DNA of 43,448 nt from Streptomyces lycii (GTDB taxonomy: Bacteria > Actinomycetota > Actinomycetes > Streptomycetales > Streptomycetaceae), in assembly GCF_009735685.1 (NCBI RefSeq), contig NZ_WHPN01000299.1:1-43448 (forward strand), given 5' to 3'. Shown piece by piece: positions 31,500-39,188 of the stretch (within the stretch, counting starts at the first letter, position 1; each line of letters opens with the position of its first letter). Both the position numbers and the translations under genes were made by a program. The notes beneath the pieces were generated by a model, which did not search any database, was not told the origin of the DNA, and was given only the letters and a program-made list of their open reading frames with translations.

Positions 31500-32657
31500 C
31501 TAGGAGGCCTTCTTCGCCCCCCGGGTGTCCCCCGACCCGGCGAGGGCCCGCCGCAGCTCACTCCGGTTCATCCTGGAGCGTCCGGAGATCCCGGCCCGGC
31601 CCGCGAGTTCGTACAGCTCCGCCTTGGACAGCCGGTCGAGGTCGTCACCGGCCGCAGCCTCGGAGCCCCGTTTCCCGCCGCGGCCCTTCGCCCCGACCCG
31701 GTCCTGCCCGTCCCGTTCGTCCTGCTTGCTCCGCTTGTCCTGCTGAGCCCGCTGGTCCCCCTGGCCACGCCGGCTCTGCTGGTTCCGCTGGCTCCGATCG
31801 CTCTGGCCGCTCTGCTTGCTCCGACCGCTCTGCTTGCTCCGCTTACCCTGCTTGCTCTGCTTGCCCTTGTCCGCGCTTTTGGTGCCGTGTACCCGGTCGA
31901 CACTGGCCCGGAGGGCTTCCATCAGGTCGACAGGCTCGGTCGACTCCGGCTCGGGGGCGCCCTGCGGCACGGTGGCGCCGCTCCGCTTGGCCTCGATCAG
32001 CTCCCGTACGCGTTCCTGCGTGATGTCCCGGTAGTCGTGCGGGTCCCAGTCGATGGCCATCGCCTCGATCAGCTGCACCGCAGTCCGCAGCTCCTGGGCC
32101 GCGGGCCTGTCCGCCGGGAGGTTGTCCAGCGTGCGGTGCGGGTCGCGGACCTCGTCCGCCCAGTGCAGGGTGTGCAGCACCAGGACGCCTCCCTGGGCGT
32201 GCAGCGCGACCAGATATTCCTTCTGGCGCATCGTCATCGTCGCGATCCCCGCGCGTCCCGCCCGGTCGAGCGCGGCGTGCAGCAGGCCGTAGACCTTGGC
32301 GTGCGACTTGTCGCGGGGCGCCACGAAGTAGGTGGTGTCGAAGTACACCGGCTCGATGTCCTCCAGGCAGGCGAACCCGGTGATGTCGATGGTCCGGGAG
32401 CGGCCCGGGGTGATCTCGTCCAGTTCCTCCGGCTCGACGATCACGTATTCGTCTCCGGTCGGATAGCCCTTGACGATCCGGTCGTAGGGCACTTCTTCAC
32501 CGGTGGACTCGTTCACCCGTCTGATCCGCACCCGGTCGGAGGTGCCGCGCTCGATCTGGTGGAAGTGCACGGTGTGCGACTCGGTCGCCGTCACCAGCGA
32601 CACCGGCAGCGAGACCAGGCCGAAGGACAGGGACCCGCTCCACACCGCGTGTGCCAT
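31500..32657 (-). CDS. ku: Ku protein with extended low-complexity and SAP-like tail
   Basis: A 385-residue bacterial Ku homologue that binds DNA ends in non-homologous end joining. The core (about 1-255) is typical: MAHAVWSGSLSFGLVSLPVSLVTATESHTVHFHQI, then DITGFACLEDIEPVYFDTTYFVAP and VLVLHTLHWADEVRDP. The tail is unusual. Residues 260-335 are a Lys/Gln/Ser/Arg repeat (KQSKQGKRSKQSGRSKQSGQ and so on), and 338-373 form a SAP- or Rho-N-like helical motif (DDLDRLSKAELYELAGRAGISGRSRMNRSELRRAL). The basic tail may add DNA binding. A GTG nine bases upstream is an alternative start. No ligase D gene is nearby. Confidence 0.92.
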   Translation of the reverse strand: MAHAVWSGSLSFGLVSLPVSLVTATESHTVHFHQIERGTSDRVRIRRVNESTGEEVPYDRIVKGYPTGDEYVIVEPEELDEITPGRSRTIDITGFACLEDIEPVYFDTTYFVAPRDKSHAKVYGLLHAALDRAGRAGIATMTMRQKEYLVALHAQGGVLVLHTLHWADEVRDPHRTLDNLPADRPAAQELRTAVQLIEAMAIDWDPHDYRDITQERVRELIEAKRSGATVPQGAPEPESTEPVDLMEALRASVDRVHGTKSADKGKQSKQGKRSKQSGRSKQSGQSDRSQRNQQSRRGQGDQRAQQDKRSKQDERDGQDRVGAKGRGGKRGSEAAAGDDLDRLSKAELYELAGRAGISGRSRMNRSELRRALAGSGDTRGAKKAS

Positions 32658-32924
32658 CGCCGCCACCGCCCGATTCCGTGCTCGCCCCGTGTGGGATCTT
32701 CCCTTCAGTCTCCCCGTCCCGGGTACGACGGCCAGTCGGTGATCCGGGGGGCGCGTGCGGGGCCGGTCGCTCCCGGCCCGGGCTCCGCGCGCGACGCGGT
32801 GGTCGGTGCCGGGCCCGGACCGCGGCCGGCACGGGGCGGTTCCCCGACGGCTGCGCGGGAGGGAGAGCCGGCTGCCGCGCGGCGCCGGGGTCGGTGATGG
32901 CCGCGGGTCGGCGGTGGCCCCGGG
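32658..32924. other. Intergenic region between Ku and the NarL-type regulator
   Basis: 267 bp upstream of Ku and downstream of the regulator, GC-rich. I see no gene or clear signal except probable Ku promoter sequence near 32690-32720. Confidence 0.4.
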
Positions 32925-33581
32925 TCAGCGGTGCTGCGGGGTGACCAGGCCGGATTCGTAGGCCAGGATCACGAGTTGGGCGCGGTCACGGGCGCGGAGC
33001 TTGGTCATGGCCCGGTTCACATGCGTCTTCGCGGTCAGCGGACTGATCACCATGCGCTCGGCGATCCGGTCGTTGGACAGGCCCCGAGCCACCAGGGCGA
33101 CGGCCTCGCGCTCGCGGTTGGTCAGCTCCTCCAGCCCGGTGCCGGTGCGGGGCGGCTGGTCGACGTACCGGTTGATCAGCTTGCGGGTGATCGAGGGCGC
33201 GAGCAGGGCATCGCCGCGGGCGGCGACGCGCACGGCGTGCAGGAAGTCCTCCGGCACGATGTCCTTCACCAGGAATCCGGCCGCGCCGGCGCGCAGCGCT
33301 TCGAAGACGTACTCGTCGAAGCCGTAGTTGGTCAGGATGACGACGTGCACCCCGGCGAGGGTGGGGTCCGCGGCGATGCGCCGCGTCGCCTCGATGCCGT
33401 CGACGACCGGCATCCGGATGTCGACGAGCGCGATGTCGGGCAGGTGCTCCCGGGCCAGGGCCAGGCCCTCCTGCCCGTCCCCGGCCTCGGCCACCACCTC
33501 GATGTCGTCCTCCATGTCGAGGAGCGCCCGGAACCCGCTGCGCAGCAGCCGCTGGTCGTCCACCAGCAGGACCCGGATCAC
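32925..33581 (-). CDS. NarL/LuxR-type response regulator
   Basis: A 218-residue response regulator. The receiver has D8/D9 and phospho-acceptor D54 (IALVDIRMPVVDG), T at VVILTNYG and K in FLVKDIVPED. The LuxR-type helix-turn-helix is at about 148-205 (LTNREREAVALVARGLSNDRIAERMVISPLTAKTHVNRAMTKL). It is the output partner of the histidine kinase directly upstream, whose stop overlaps its ATG by 4 bp. Targets are unknown; the adjoining acyltransferase gene upstream of the kinase is a candidate only by position. Confidence 0.95.
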   Translation of the reverse strand: MIRVLLVDDQRLLRSGFRALLDMEDDIEVVAEAGDGQEGLALAREHLPDIALVDIRMPVVDGIEATRRIAADPTLAGVHVVILTNYGFDEYVFEALRAGAAGFLVKDIVPEDFLHAVRVAARGDALLAPSITRKLINRYVDQPPRTGTGLEELTNREREAVALVARGLSNDRIAERMVISPLTAKTHVNRAMTKLRARDRAQLVILAYESGLVTPQHR

Positions 33582-34714
33582 GATGTCCGCTCCACGGGAC
33601 GCACGGGAAGTTCGGCCCGCACGCTGAAGCCGCCCTCGCCGCGCGGCTCCGCCCGGAGCCGGCCGCCGAGGGCGGTGACGCGTTCCCGCATGCCGAGCAG
33701 CCCGAGGCCGGTCACCGGGAGGGTGCCCGGTGCGGCCGTGCCGTCGTCGTCGACGCGTATCGCGAGACCGTCCGGACGGCAGTCGATCCGGACGGAGGCC
33801 GTGCCGGCGGAGGCGTGCCGCGCGATGTTCGTGAGCGCCTCCTGGACGATCCGGTAGACGCTGCGGTCCACCGCGGCGGGCACGTCCGGCCGTTCCCCCT
33901 CGATCGTCAGCGTCGTGTCCAGGCCGGTGGCACGGGCCCGTTCGACCAGTTCCGGGACGTCGTCGAGGCCGCGCGGCGGGGCCGTGTCGTCGTCGCGCAG
34001 CGCCTCCAGGGTCGCGCGCAGCTCCCGGTTCGCCTCACGTCCGGCCGCCTGGATCGCGAGCAGGGCCTCCGGCACCTGTTCGCCGCGCCTGCGGGCCAGG
34101 TGGACGGCGACTTCGGCCTGCACCTTGATGATGGAGATCTGGTGGGTGAGCGAATCGTGCAGCTCCCGTGCGATGTGCAGCCGCTCCTCGTCGGCGCGCC
34201 GCCGCGCGGTCTCCTCCCGGGTGCGTTCGGCTTCGTCCGCCCGGCGCTCGGCCTGCCGCAACGCCTCCCCCGCCGCGCCCGCGGCGACCAGCCAGGCGAT
34301 CTCCAGGGCGCCGCGGGCCCGGGCGAACGCCGCGCCCGTGTCGAGGGGCCCCGAGACCAGGGCCGCCAGCGGGAGGGCGGCCAGCACGGCCACGCTCACC
34401 GCCGCGGTGACGATGCGGTGACCGGCCCGTACGGCCGCGTACACCGCGAACAGGTACGCGACGGCGGGCACGTCCAAGCCGGCCGCCTGATGGCCCACCG
34501 CGCACAGCCCGGTGGCGGCCAGGACCGGCACCGCGGCCCGGCGGCGCGCGGCCAGCGCCAGGCCACCGGCCGCGAGCAGCACGGGGCCGAGCAGTCCCGG
34601 ATTCGTGGTGCCGTGCTGCCCGGAGAGCCCGGTGACGAGCAGTGCCGCCGCCACACCGACGGCGATCGCCCAGTCCCCGACAGCGGCCCGGACACCGGCC
34701 CGTCGTGTGGTCAT
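33578..34714 (-). CDS. NarL-family (HisKA_3) sensor histidine kinase
   Basis: A 378-residue membrane kinase. Several hydrophobic helices fill residues 14-150, followed by an Arg/Glu-rich linker, the HisKA_3 dimerisation helix with H186 (IARELHDSLTHQISIIKVQ) and an ATPase domain (RIVQEALTNIARHA, VDDDGTAAPGT, GLGLLGMRERVTALGG). No large extracellular sensor is seen, so the signal is probably sensed in or near the membrane. A TAGGGT box lies six bases before the ATG with no ribosome binding site, so the mRNA is probably leaderless. Its stop overlaps the response regulator start. Confidence 0.93.
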   Translation of the reverse strand: MTTRRAGVRAAVGDWAIAVGVAAALLVTGLSGQHGTTNPGLLGPVLLAAGGLALAARRRAAVPVLAATGLCAVGHQAAGLDVPAVAYLFAVYAAVRAGHRIVTAAVSVAVLAALPLAALVSGPLDTGAAFARARGALEIAWLVAAGAAGEALRQAERRADEAERTREETARRRADEERLHIARELHDSLTHQISIIKVQAEVAVHLARRRGEQVPEALLAIQAAGREANRELRATLEALRDDDTAPPRGLDDVPELVERARATGLDTTLTIEGERPDVPAAVDRSVYRIVQEALTNIARHASAGTASVRIDCRPDGLAIRVDDDGTAAPGTLPVTGLGLLGMRERVTALGGRLRAEPRGEGGFSVRAELPVRPVERTS

Positions 34715-34853
34715 GCGGGCACCCTAGCCGGATGCCGCCGCGGCCGACTCCCCCTCGCGGACCAGCCGTTGTCTACCGCGCTCGCGGTACGTCAGCGGCG
34801 GCTACGGCGTCCGCGGCAGCCGGTGCCGGGACCGTGGCGGCGGGCGCCCGGCG

Positions 34854-36311
34854 TCACGGCCGTTCCCGTACCGGTGTCCCCGCCGCGGGGCGGTCCCGGC
34901 GGGCCCCGGTGTCGACGCGGTCCTGGGTGGCCGGGGCGTTCCCGTCCTCCGGGGCGGCCCCGGGAGCGGCCTGCGGGCCGTCCGCCGGGCCGTCCTGGGA
35001 AGCCGCTCCGGCCGCGCCGCTCCGGTCGGCGCGGGCGGAGTCCGGCTCCGGGTCCCGGCGCGGCCGGGACTCCCGGTCCGGCTGTGGCTTCCCGTCCGGC
35101 TGTGGTTCCCCGTCCCCCCGGGGCCGGGGCCGCGGCCGGGGTTCCTCCTCCCCGGCCGGCCGGTGCCGCCGCTCGGAGTGGAACGCCCAGTCCAGCCGCG
35201 GCTCCATCACCGGGCGGAACAAGCGCCGCACCGGAGGTGAGGTGAGCGTCAGCGCCAGGGCGACGGCGAGTGCGGTGACGACCAGCTGGCCCACCGGCGT
35301 GTGCCAGAACGGCCGCTCGTACCAGCCCTCCCAGGCCGCGGTGCGGATGATCAGCCCGTGCAGCAGATACGCGCACAGCGTCCCGGCACCGAGCACGGTG
35401 AACCAGGTGCGCCTGCGCGGCACACACGCCAGGAACGCCGCCGACAGCGCCAGCGAGCAGACGAGCAGGGCGACGCTCATGGCCAGTCCGGTGGGCCAGG
35501 ACACCCCGAGCTGGTCCCAGCTCTTGCTGCGCACGGCCCACTCGGTCGTCATCCGGCCGTGCGCCCAGTACGCCGTGACGGCCGCGCCCGCCAGCACGGG
35601 AACGGCGACGGCACGCGCCCGGGCGGAGCGCAGCAGGTCCCAGTGGGCCGGCCGCATCAGCAGACCGATGACGAAGAAGGGCAGGAACTGCAGGACGCGG
35701 TCGAGATTGAGCACCGCGCCGACCTCCGCGTACGTGCCGAGCAGCGCGATCAGCAGCGACAGTCCCAGCGCGTAGTACCAGCGCACGGCCAGCCACACCG
35801 GGGCCGTCAGCCGCCACACGAAGAGGGCGATCAGGAACCAGGTGAGATACCAGGGGGTGATGAGGCTGATGTCGTTCCCGCGGTCGTCCACGGCGTTCCC
35901 GTAGAGGGTGTAGACCGTCTCGAAGACCACGTACGGTACGAGCACGCCGCCGATCAGACGTTTGACCTGGCGCGGGGTGAAGCGGAAGCTGCGCGAGAAA
36001 TAGCCGGCGAGGAGGATGAAGACCGGCATGTGGAAGGTGTACACGAAGAGATAGCCGGCCCATACGGCCTGACTGTCCTTCAGCGGCTGCCAGGCGTGCC
36101 CGGTGACCACGAGCACCATCGCGAGCAGCTTCGCGTTGTCGAAGAACGGGTCGCGGGCGGCGTCCCCGGCGGGCTTTCCGGCGGGTGTCCCCGCCGATGT
36201 CCCGGCGGGCTTCCCCCCGGACGTTCCGGCGGACGTGCCCGCGGAAATCCCGGCGGACGCTTCGGCGGACGTGCCCGCGGCGGTTCCGGCGGCTCCTGTC
36301 GGCAGGGTCAC
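34854..36311 (-). CDS. Acyltransferase 3 family membrane protein (NolL-like)
   Basis: A 485-residue integral membrane O-acyltransferase of the acyltransferase 3 / COG3594 type. The core (about 50-375) starts with PFFDNAKLLAMVLVVTGHAW, a family signature with an essential His, and has about ten membrane helices. It would acetylate a sugar or wall glycan. The N-terminal 50 residues are an Ala/Gly/Thr/Ser repeat (AGTSAGTSGGKPAGTSAG and so on), encoded by imperfect tandem DNA. The C-terminal 100 or so residues are a disordered Pro/Arg/Asp/Glu tail. The GTG start follows GGAGG. It lies upstream of the two-component genes on the same strand but has its own gap of 140 bp. Confidence 0.88.
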   Translation of the reverse strand: MTLPTGAAGTAAGTSAEASAGISAGTSAGTSGGKPAGTSAGTPAGKPAGDAARDPFFDNAKLLAMVLVVTGHAWQPLKDSQAVWAGYLFVYTFHMPVFILLAGYFSRSFRFTPRQVKRLIGGVLVPYVVFETVYTLYGNAVDDRGNDISLITPWYLTWFLIALFVWRLTAPVWLAVRWYYALGLSLLIALLGTYAEVGAVLNLDRVLQFLPFFVIGLLMRPAHWDLLRSARARAVAVPVLAGAAVTAYWAHGRMTTEWAVRSKSWDQLGVSWPTGLAMSVALLVCSLALSAAFLACVPRRRTWFTVLGAGTLCAYLLHGLIIRTAAWEGWYERPFWHTPVGQLVVTALAVALALTLTSPPVRRLFRPVMEPRLDWAFHSERRHRPAGEEEPRPRPRPRGDGEPQPDGKPQPDRESRPRRDPEPDSARADRSGAAGAASQDGPADGPQAAPGAAPEDGNAPATQDRVDTGARRDRPAAGTPVRERP

Positions 36312-36624
36312 CCGACCACCTCCCCGGGGGCGCGTGTCACGGCCGCCGCGGGCGGCACCGGCTCGTTCGGCTCTCCCGGCATGTGCGCACCTCCAGTCCT
36401 CGTACTCCGCCTGCCCGCTTCCGGCCGCATGTCACGGCGGGCGTTGTCGCACCGTACATTTTCCGGGCCGCCGCGGCCGGGTGTTTCGGGGGCGCGGGTC
36501 GCGGATCCCCGGGCCGGGCCTGGCAGGATGAGCCGTGGTCGGCAGGGCCGGTGTGCGCCAGCGCGCGCACGCAGCGGTCCGCCCCGGCCACGGCCCGGAC
36601 CATGACGACCTCGCTGGAGTTCCT
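36312..36624. other. 313-bp divergent intergenic region
   Basis: It lies between the acyltransferase and the PPOX gene. It has the acyltransferase ribosome site next to 36311 and an AT-richer patch with TACGGT on the minus strand (about 36449-36454) that may be its promoter. The frame of the PPOX gene stays open up to 36535, but the residues there do not match the family. Confidence 0.45.
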
Positions 36625-37092
36625 GTGCCCCGCCCCATCGCCACCGCCGAGCGTGTCAGCCGTGAAGAACTGCTGGACTTCATCCGGCCCCGCCACCACG
36701 CGGTCCTGATGACCCGCAAGCGGGACGGCTCGCCGCAGATGTCGCCGTTGACGTGCGGCGTCGACACCGAGGGACGCGTCGTCGTCTCCACCTACCCCGA
36801 CCGCGCCAAGGCCCACAACGCCCGCCGCGACCCGCATGTGTCGCTGTGTGTGCTCTCCGACGAGTTCAACGGCCCCTATGTGCAGGTGGACGGCGTCGCC
36901 CAGGTGATCGACATGCCGGAGGCGCTGGAGCCGCTGGTCGAGTACTTCCGCTGCATCTCCGGAGAGCACCCGGACTGGGACGAGTACCGCGAGGCGATGC
37001 GCGTGCAGGACAAGTCCGTCATCCGGATCACGATCACCAGCTGGGGACCGGTGGCGACGGGCGGCTTCCCGGCGCGCCTCGCGAACGGCTGA
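36625..37092 (+). CDS. PPOX-class F420-dependent oxidoreductase
   Basis: A 155-residue split beta-barrel flavin- or F420-binding protein. Family-typical sequence is VSREELLDFIRPRHHAVLMTRKRDGSPQMSPLTCGVDTEGRVVVSTYPDRAKAHNARRDPHVSLCVLSDEFNGPYVQVDG. It is the second such protein in the window, of a different subgroup from the one at 10115. The substrate is unknown. The GTG at 36625 is chosen because GGAG lies five bases upstream and homologues begin at the same place. An in-frame ATG at 36535 would add 30 poorly conserved residues. Confidence 0.85.
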   Translation: MPRPIATAERVSREELLDFIRPRHHAVLMTRKRDGSPQMSPLTCGVDTEGRVVVSTYPDRAKAHNARRDPHVSLCVLSDEFNGPYVQVDGVAQVIDMPEALEPLVEYFRCISGEHPDWDEYREAMRVQDKSVIRITITSWGPVATGGFPARLANG

Positions 37093-37114
37093 AACCTGCC
37101 CCGGCGGCGGCGCC

Positions 37115-37150
37115 CTTGGTCTAGACATGTCAACGGGAACGGCCTATCGT
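37115..37150 (+). promoter_or_regulatory. Promoter of the serine protease gene with DasR-like site
   Basis: TAGACA (37122-37127), a 17-bp spacer and TATCGT (37145-37150). The -35 overlaps CTTGGTCTAGACATGT (37115-37130), which matches 13 of 16 positions of a DasR-responsive element as I recall it (ATTGGTCTAGACCAGT), including the GTCTAGAC core. Confidence 0.5.
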
Positions 37151-37159
37151 TCGAGTTCT

Positions 37160-37173
37160 TGAGAGCGCTCTCA
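37160..37173. promoter_or_regulatory. LacI-type operator TGAGAGCGCTCTCA before the serine protease gene
   Basis: The same perfect palindrome as before the GH81 glucanase. The shared identity covers 16 bp (CTTGAGAGCGCTCTCA). It lies nine bases after the proposed -10 box, where a repressor would block the start of transcription. Confidence 0.75.
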
Positions 37174-37228
37174 TTCACTTTCCCGCCTTTCGCGGGCATC
37201 CCCCCAGGCAAAGTGGAGGAGCACACTC

Positions 37229-38389
37229 ATGCGCTCGAACACCCGTCTTCGCCCGATCCTGTGCGCCGCGCTGGCGCTCTGTGCGGCCGGTCTCGGCCTT
37301 AGCTCACCCGCCGCCGCGGCCCCCGGCACAACCGCCCCTGCTCCCTCCGAACGACTCCTCGACGCCCTGCGGAGCGACCTCGGGCTGACGGAGGACCAGG
37401 CCAGAGAACGGCTCCGGCAGGAGGCGGCCGCCGCGCGGCTGGCACCGAAGGCCGAGCGCGCCGCCGGGGCGGCGTTCGGCGGGTCCTGGTTCGACCCCCG
37501 CAGCGGCAAGCTGGTCGTCGGGATCACCTCGGACGACGTGGCCGGTCCGGTGGCCTCGACCGGCGCGGAGACCACCGGTGTACCGCACACCCTCAAGGCC
37601 CTGGAGCGCGCCAAGACACGGCTCGACACCCGCGCCCAGGAGCGGCCGGTGCCGCCGGCCGTGCACGGCTGGCGGGTGGACCCCCGGGCCGGCGCCGTCG
37701 TGGTGACGGTGGAGAAGGGCGCCGCGCGGGAGCCCGGCGTGGCCGCGTTCCTGCGTGACGCCGAGCGGACCGGGCCGGTGACCGTCGAGCGGACCACCGA
37801 GGCCGCGCCGGAGACCTTCGCCGCGGGTGTCGTCGGCGGCGACCCGTACTACATCAACGGCAACACCCGGTGCTCGATCGGCTTCGCGGTGCAGGGCGGC
37901 TTCGTGACGGCCGGTCACTGCGGCGGAACGGGCTCGTCGGTCGTCGGCTGGGACGGCTCGGCCATGGGCAGCTTCCGGGGCTCCTCCTTCCCCGGGAACG
38001 ACTACGCCTTCGTGGGCATCGGCAACGGCTGGTGGACGGAGCCCGTCGTGCTGGGCTGGGGCACGGTCAGCGATGTGCTGGTCCGCGGCTCCCAGGAGGC
38101 CCCGGTCGGCGCCTCCATCTGCCGCTCGGGTTCCACCACGCACTGGCACTGCGGGACCGTACTGGGCAAGAACGAGACCGTGAACTACAGCCAGGGCGCG
38201 GTGCACGGCATGACCAAGACCAGCGTGTGCGCCGAGCCCGGCGACTCCGGCGGCTCGTTCATCAGCGGTGACCAGGCGCAGGGCGTCACCTCCGGCGGCT
38301 CGGGCAACTGCTCCGGCGGCGGCCAGACCTGGTACCAGCCGGTCAACGAGATCCTGTCGGTCTACGGGCTGAGCCTCGTGACGGCCTGA
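37229..38389 (+). CDS. Secreted streptogrisin-like serine protease (S1/S1E)
   Basis: A 386-residue preproprotease of the alpha-lytic/streptogrisin group. The signal peptide is about residues 1-31; the pro-region (about 40-200) contains the inhibitor-like segment GSWFDPRSGKLVVGITSDD. The mature domain begins near VVGGDPYYINGNTRCS. The catalytic triad is H230 (TAGHC), D258 (GNDYAF) and S340 (GDSGGS). Six cysteines (215/231, 298/308, 334/361) give the three family disulfides. Specificity is probably chymotrypsin-like, which is uncertain. The ATG follows TGGAGGAG. Its promoter carries the operator shared with the glucanase gene, which suggests co-regulation of two exoenzymes. Confidence 0.94.
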   Translation: MRSNTRLRPILCAALALCAAGLGLSSPAAAAPGTTAPAPSERLLDALRSDLGLTEDQARERLRQEAAAARLAPKAERAAGAAFGGSWFDPRSGKLVVGITSDDVAGPVASTGAETTGVPHTLKALERAKTRLDTRAQERPVPPAVHGWRVDPRAGAVVVTVEKGAAREPGVAAFLRDAERTGPVTVERTTEAAPETFAAGVVGGDPYYINGNTRCSIGFAVQGGFVTAGHCGGTGSSVVGWDGSAMGSFRGSSFPGNDYAFVGIGNGWWTEPVVLGWGTVSDVLVRGSQEAPVGASICRSGSTTHWHCGTVLGKNETVNYSQGAVHGMTKTSVCAEPGDSGGSFISGDQAQGVTSGGSGNCSGGGQTWYQPVNEILSVYGLSLVTA

Positions 38390-38755
38390 CCTCCGGGCCG
38401 CACCGTCCGACACGCGCCCGGGTGCCCGGTATCCGGTATCCGGCCGGGAACCGGGCGCCCCGGCCAGGAGACCTCCCCGGGGCCGCTCCGGTCGGGGCCG
38501 CGCCCACGGCCCGGTCACGCCCCGGCCCCGGCACGCGGAGCCCGTACCGTGCGCGCCACCCGGCGGCACGGTACGGGCTCGGCCCTGCCGCGGACGGGCA
38601 CAGGTCCGGCCGGGACGGGCGACGGGTCCGCCGCCGTCCCACTCCCGCCGACCTCTCCGAAGACCGGCCACCGGACAGCGGGGCCACTCCCCTGTTTCGG
38701 GGTGCGTCTCGCGGGCACCTGGGCGTTCCGAGCACAATCCCAGGAGGCCCTGCCC
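38390..38755. other. 366-bp intergenic region after the protease gene
   Basis: GC-rich. It contains one strong hairpin (38538-38580) and the leader of the small gene at 38756. No other gene is convincing. Confidence 0.5.
38538..38580 (+). terminator. Strong hairpin between the protease and the small downstream gene
   Basis: Perfect 15-bp arms GAGCCCGTACCGTGC and GCACGGTACGGGCTC with a 13-base loop, about 150 bp beyond the protease stop. Confidence 0.6.
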
Positions 38756-39103
38756 ATGAGCCACCACCACGGCGACGACCTTCCGCTGCCCGACTACGAC
38801 CAGCTGTCGGCCGGCACGCTGGAGCACCGCCTCCACACCCTGGACAGCGCCGAGCTGGAGACCTTGCGGCACTACGAGCAGGAGCACGCGAACCGCGCGC
38901 CCGTGCTCACGCTGATCACGTCCCGGCTGCGGCAGCTCGAGGAGGGCAGCACCCCCTCCCCCGGCGGCAGCGACCTGCACCAGACGCCGCGGTCCTCGGC
39001 GGGCGGTTCGCCGGTGTCGCCGGCGACCTCCCCCGAGCCGATCCACCCGCCGCCGCACGGCACCGACGACCAGCGCGGCAAGCCCAAGGGCAACCGGCCG
39101 TAG
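38756..39103 (+). CDS. Small hypothetical protein with disordered C-terminus
   Basis: A 115-residue protein. The first 65 residues look folded and helical (LPDYDQLSAGTLEHRLHTLDSAELETLRHYEQEHANRAPVLTLITSRLRQLEEG). The rest is a Ser/Pro/Gly-rich disordered stretch (TPSPGGSDLHQ...SPVSPATSPEPIHPP). I recall similar actinobacterial proteins of unknown function (possibly annotated DUF8129); this is not certain. The ATG is set by AGGAGG eight bases upstream. It is a single gene, followed by a 43-bp perfect hairpin that separates it from the convergent dehydrogenase operon. Confidence 0.75.
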   Translation: MSHHHGDDLPLPDYDQLSAGTLEHRLHTLDSAELETLRHYEQEHANRAPVLTLITSRLRQLEEGSTPSPGGSDLHQTPRSSAGGSPVSPATSPEPIHPPPHGTDDQRGKPKGNRP

Positions 39104-39122
39104 CCCGCACGACAGGACAGGA

Positions 39123-39165
39123 CCTCCGCGATCCGTACGGCACGGTGCCGTACGGATCGCGGAGG
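39123..39165. terminator. 43-bp bidirectional terminator
   Basis: Perfect 21-bp arms (39123-39143 and 39145-39165) around one central base, between two convergent genes ending at 39103 and 39189. It is the longest perfect inverted repeat I found in the window. Confidence 0.8.
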
Positions 39166-39188
39166 CGTGCCGCCGGGGATGCGGGCGG

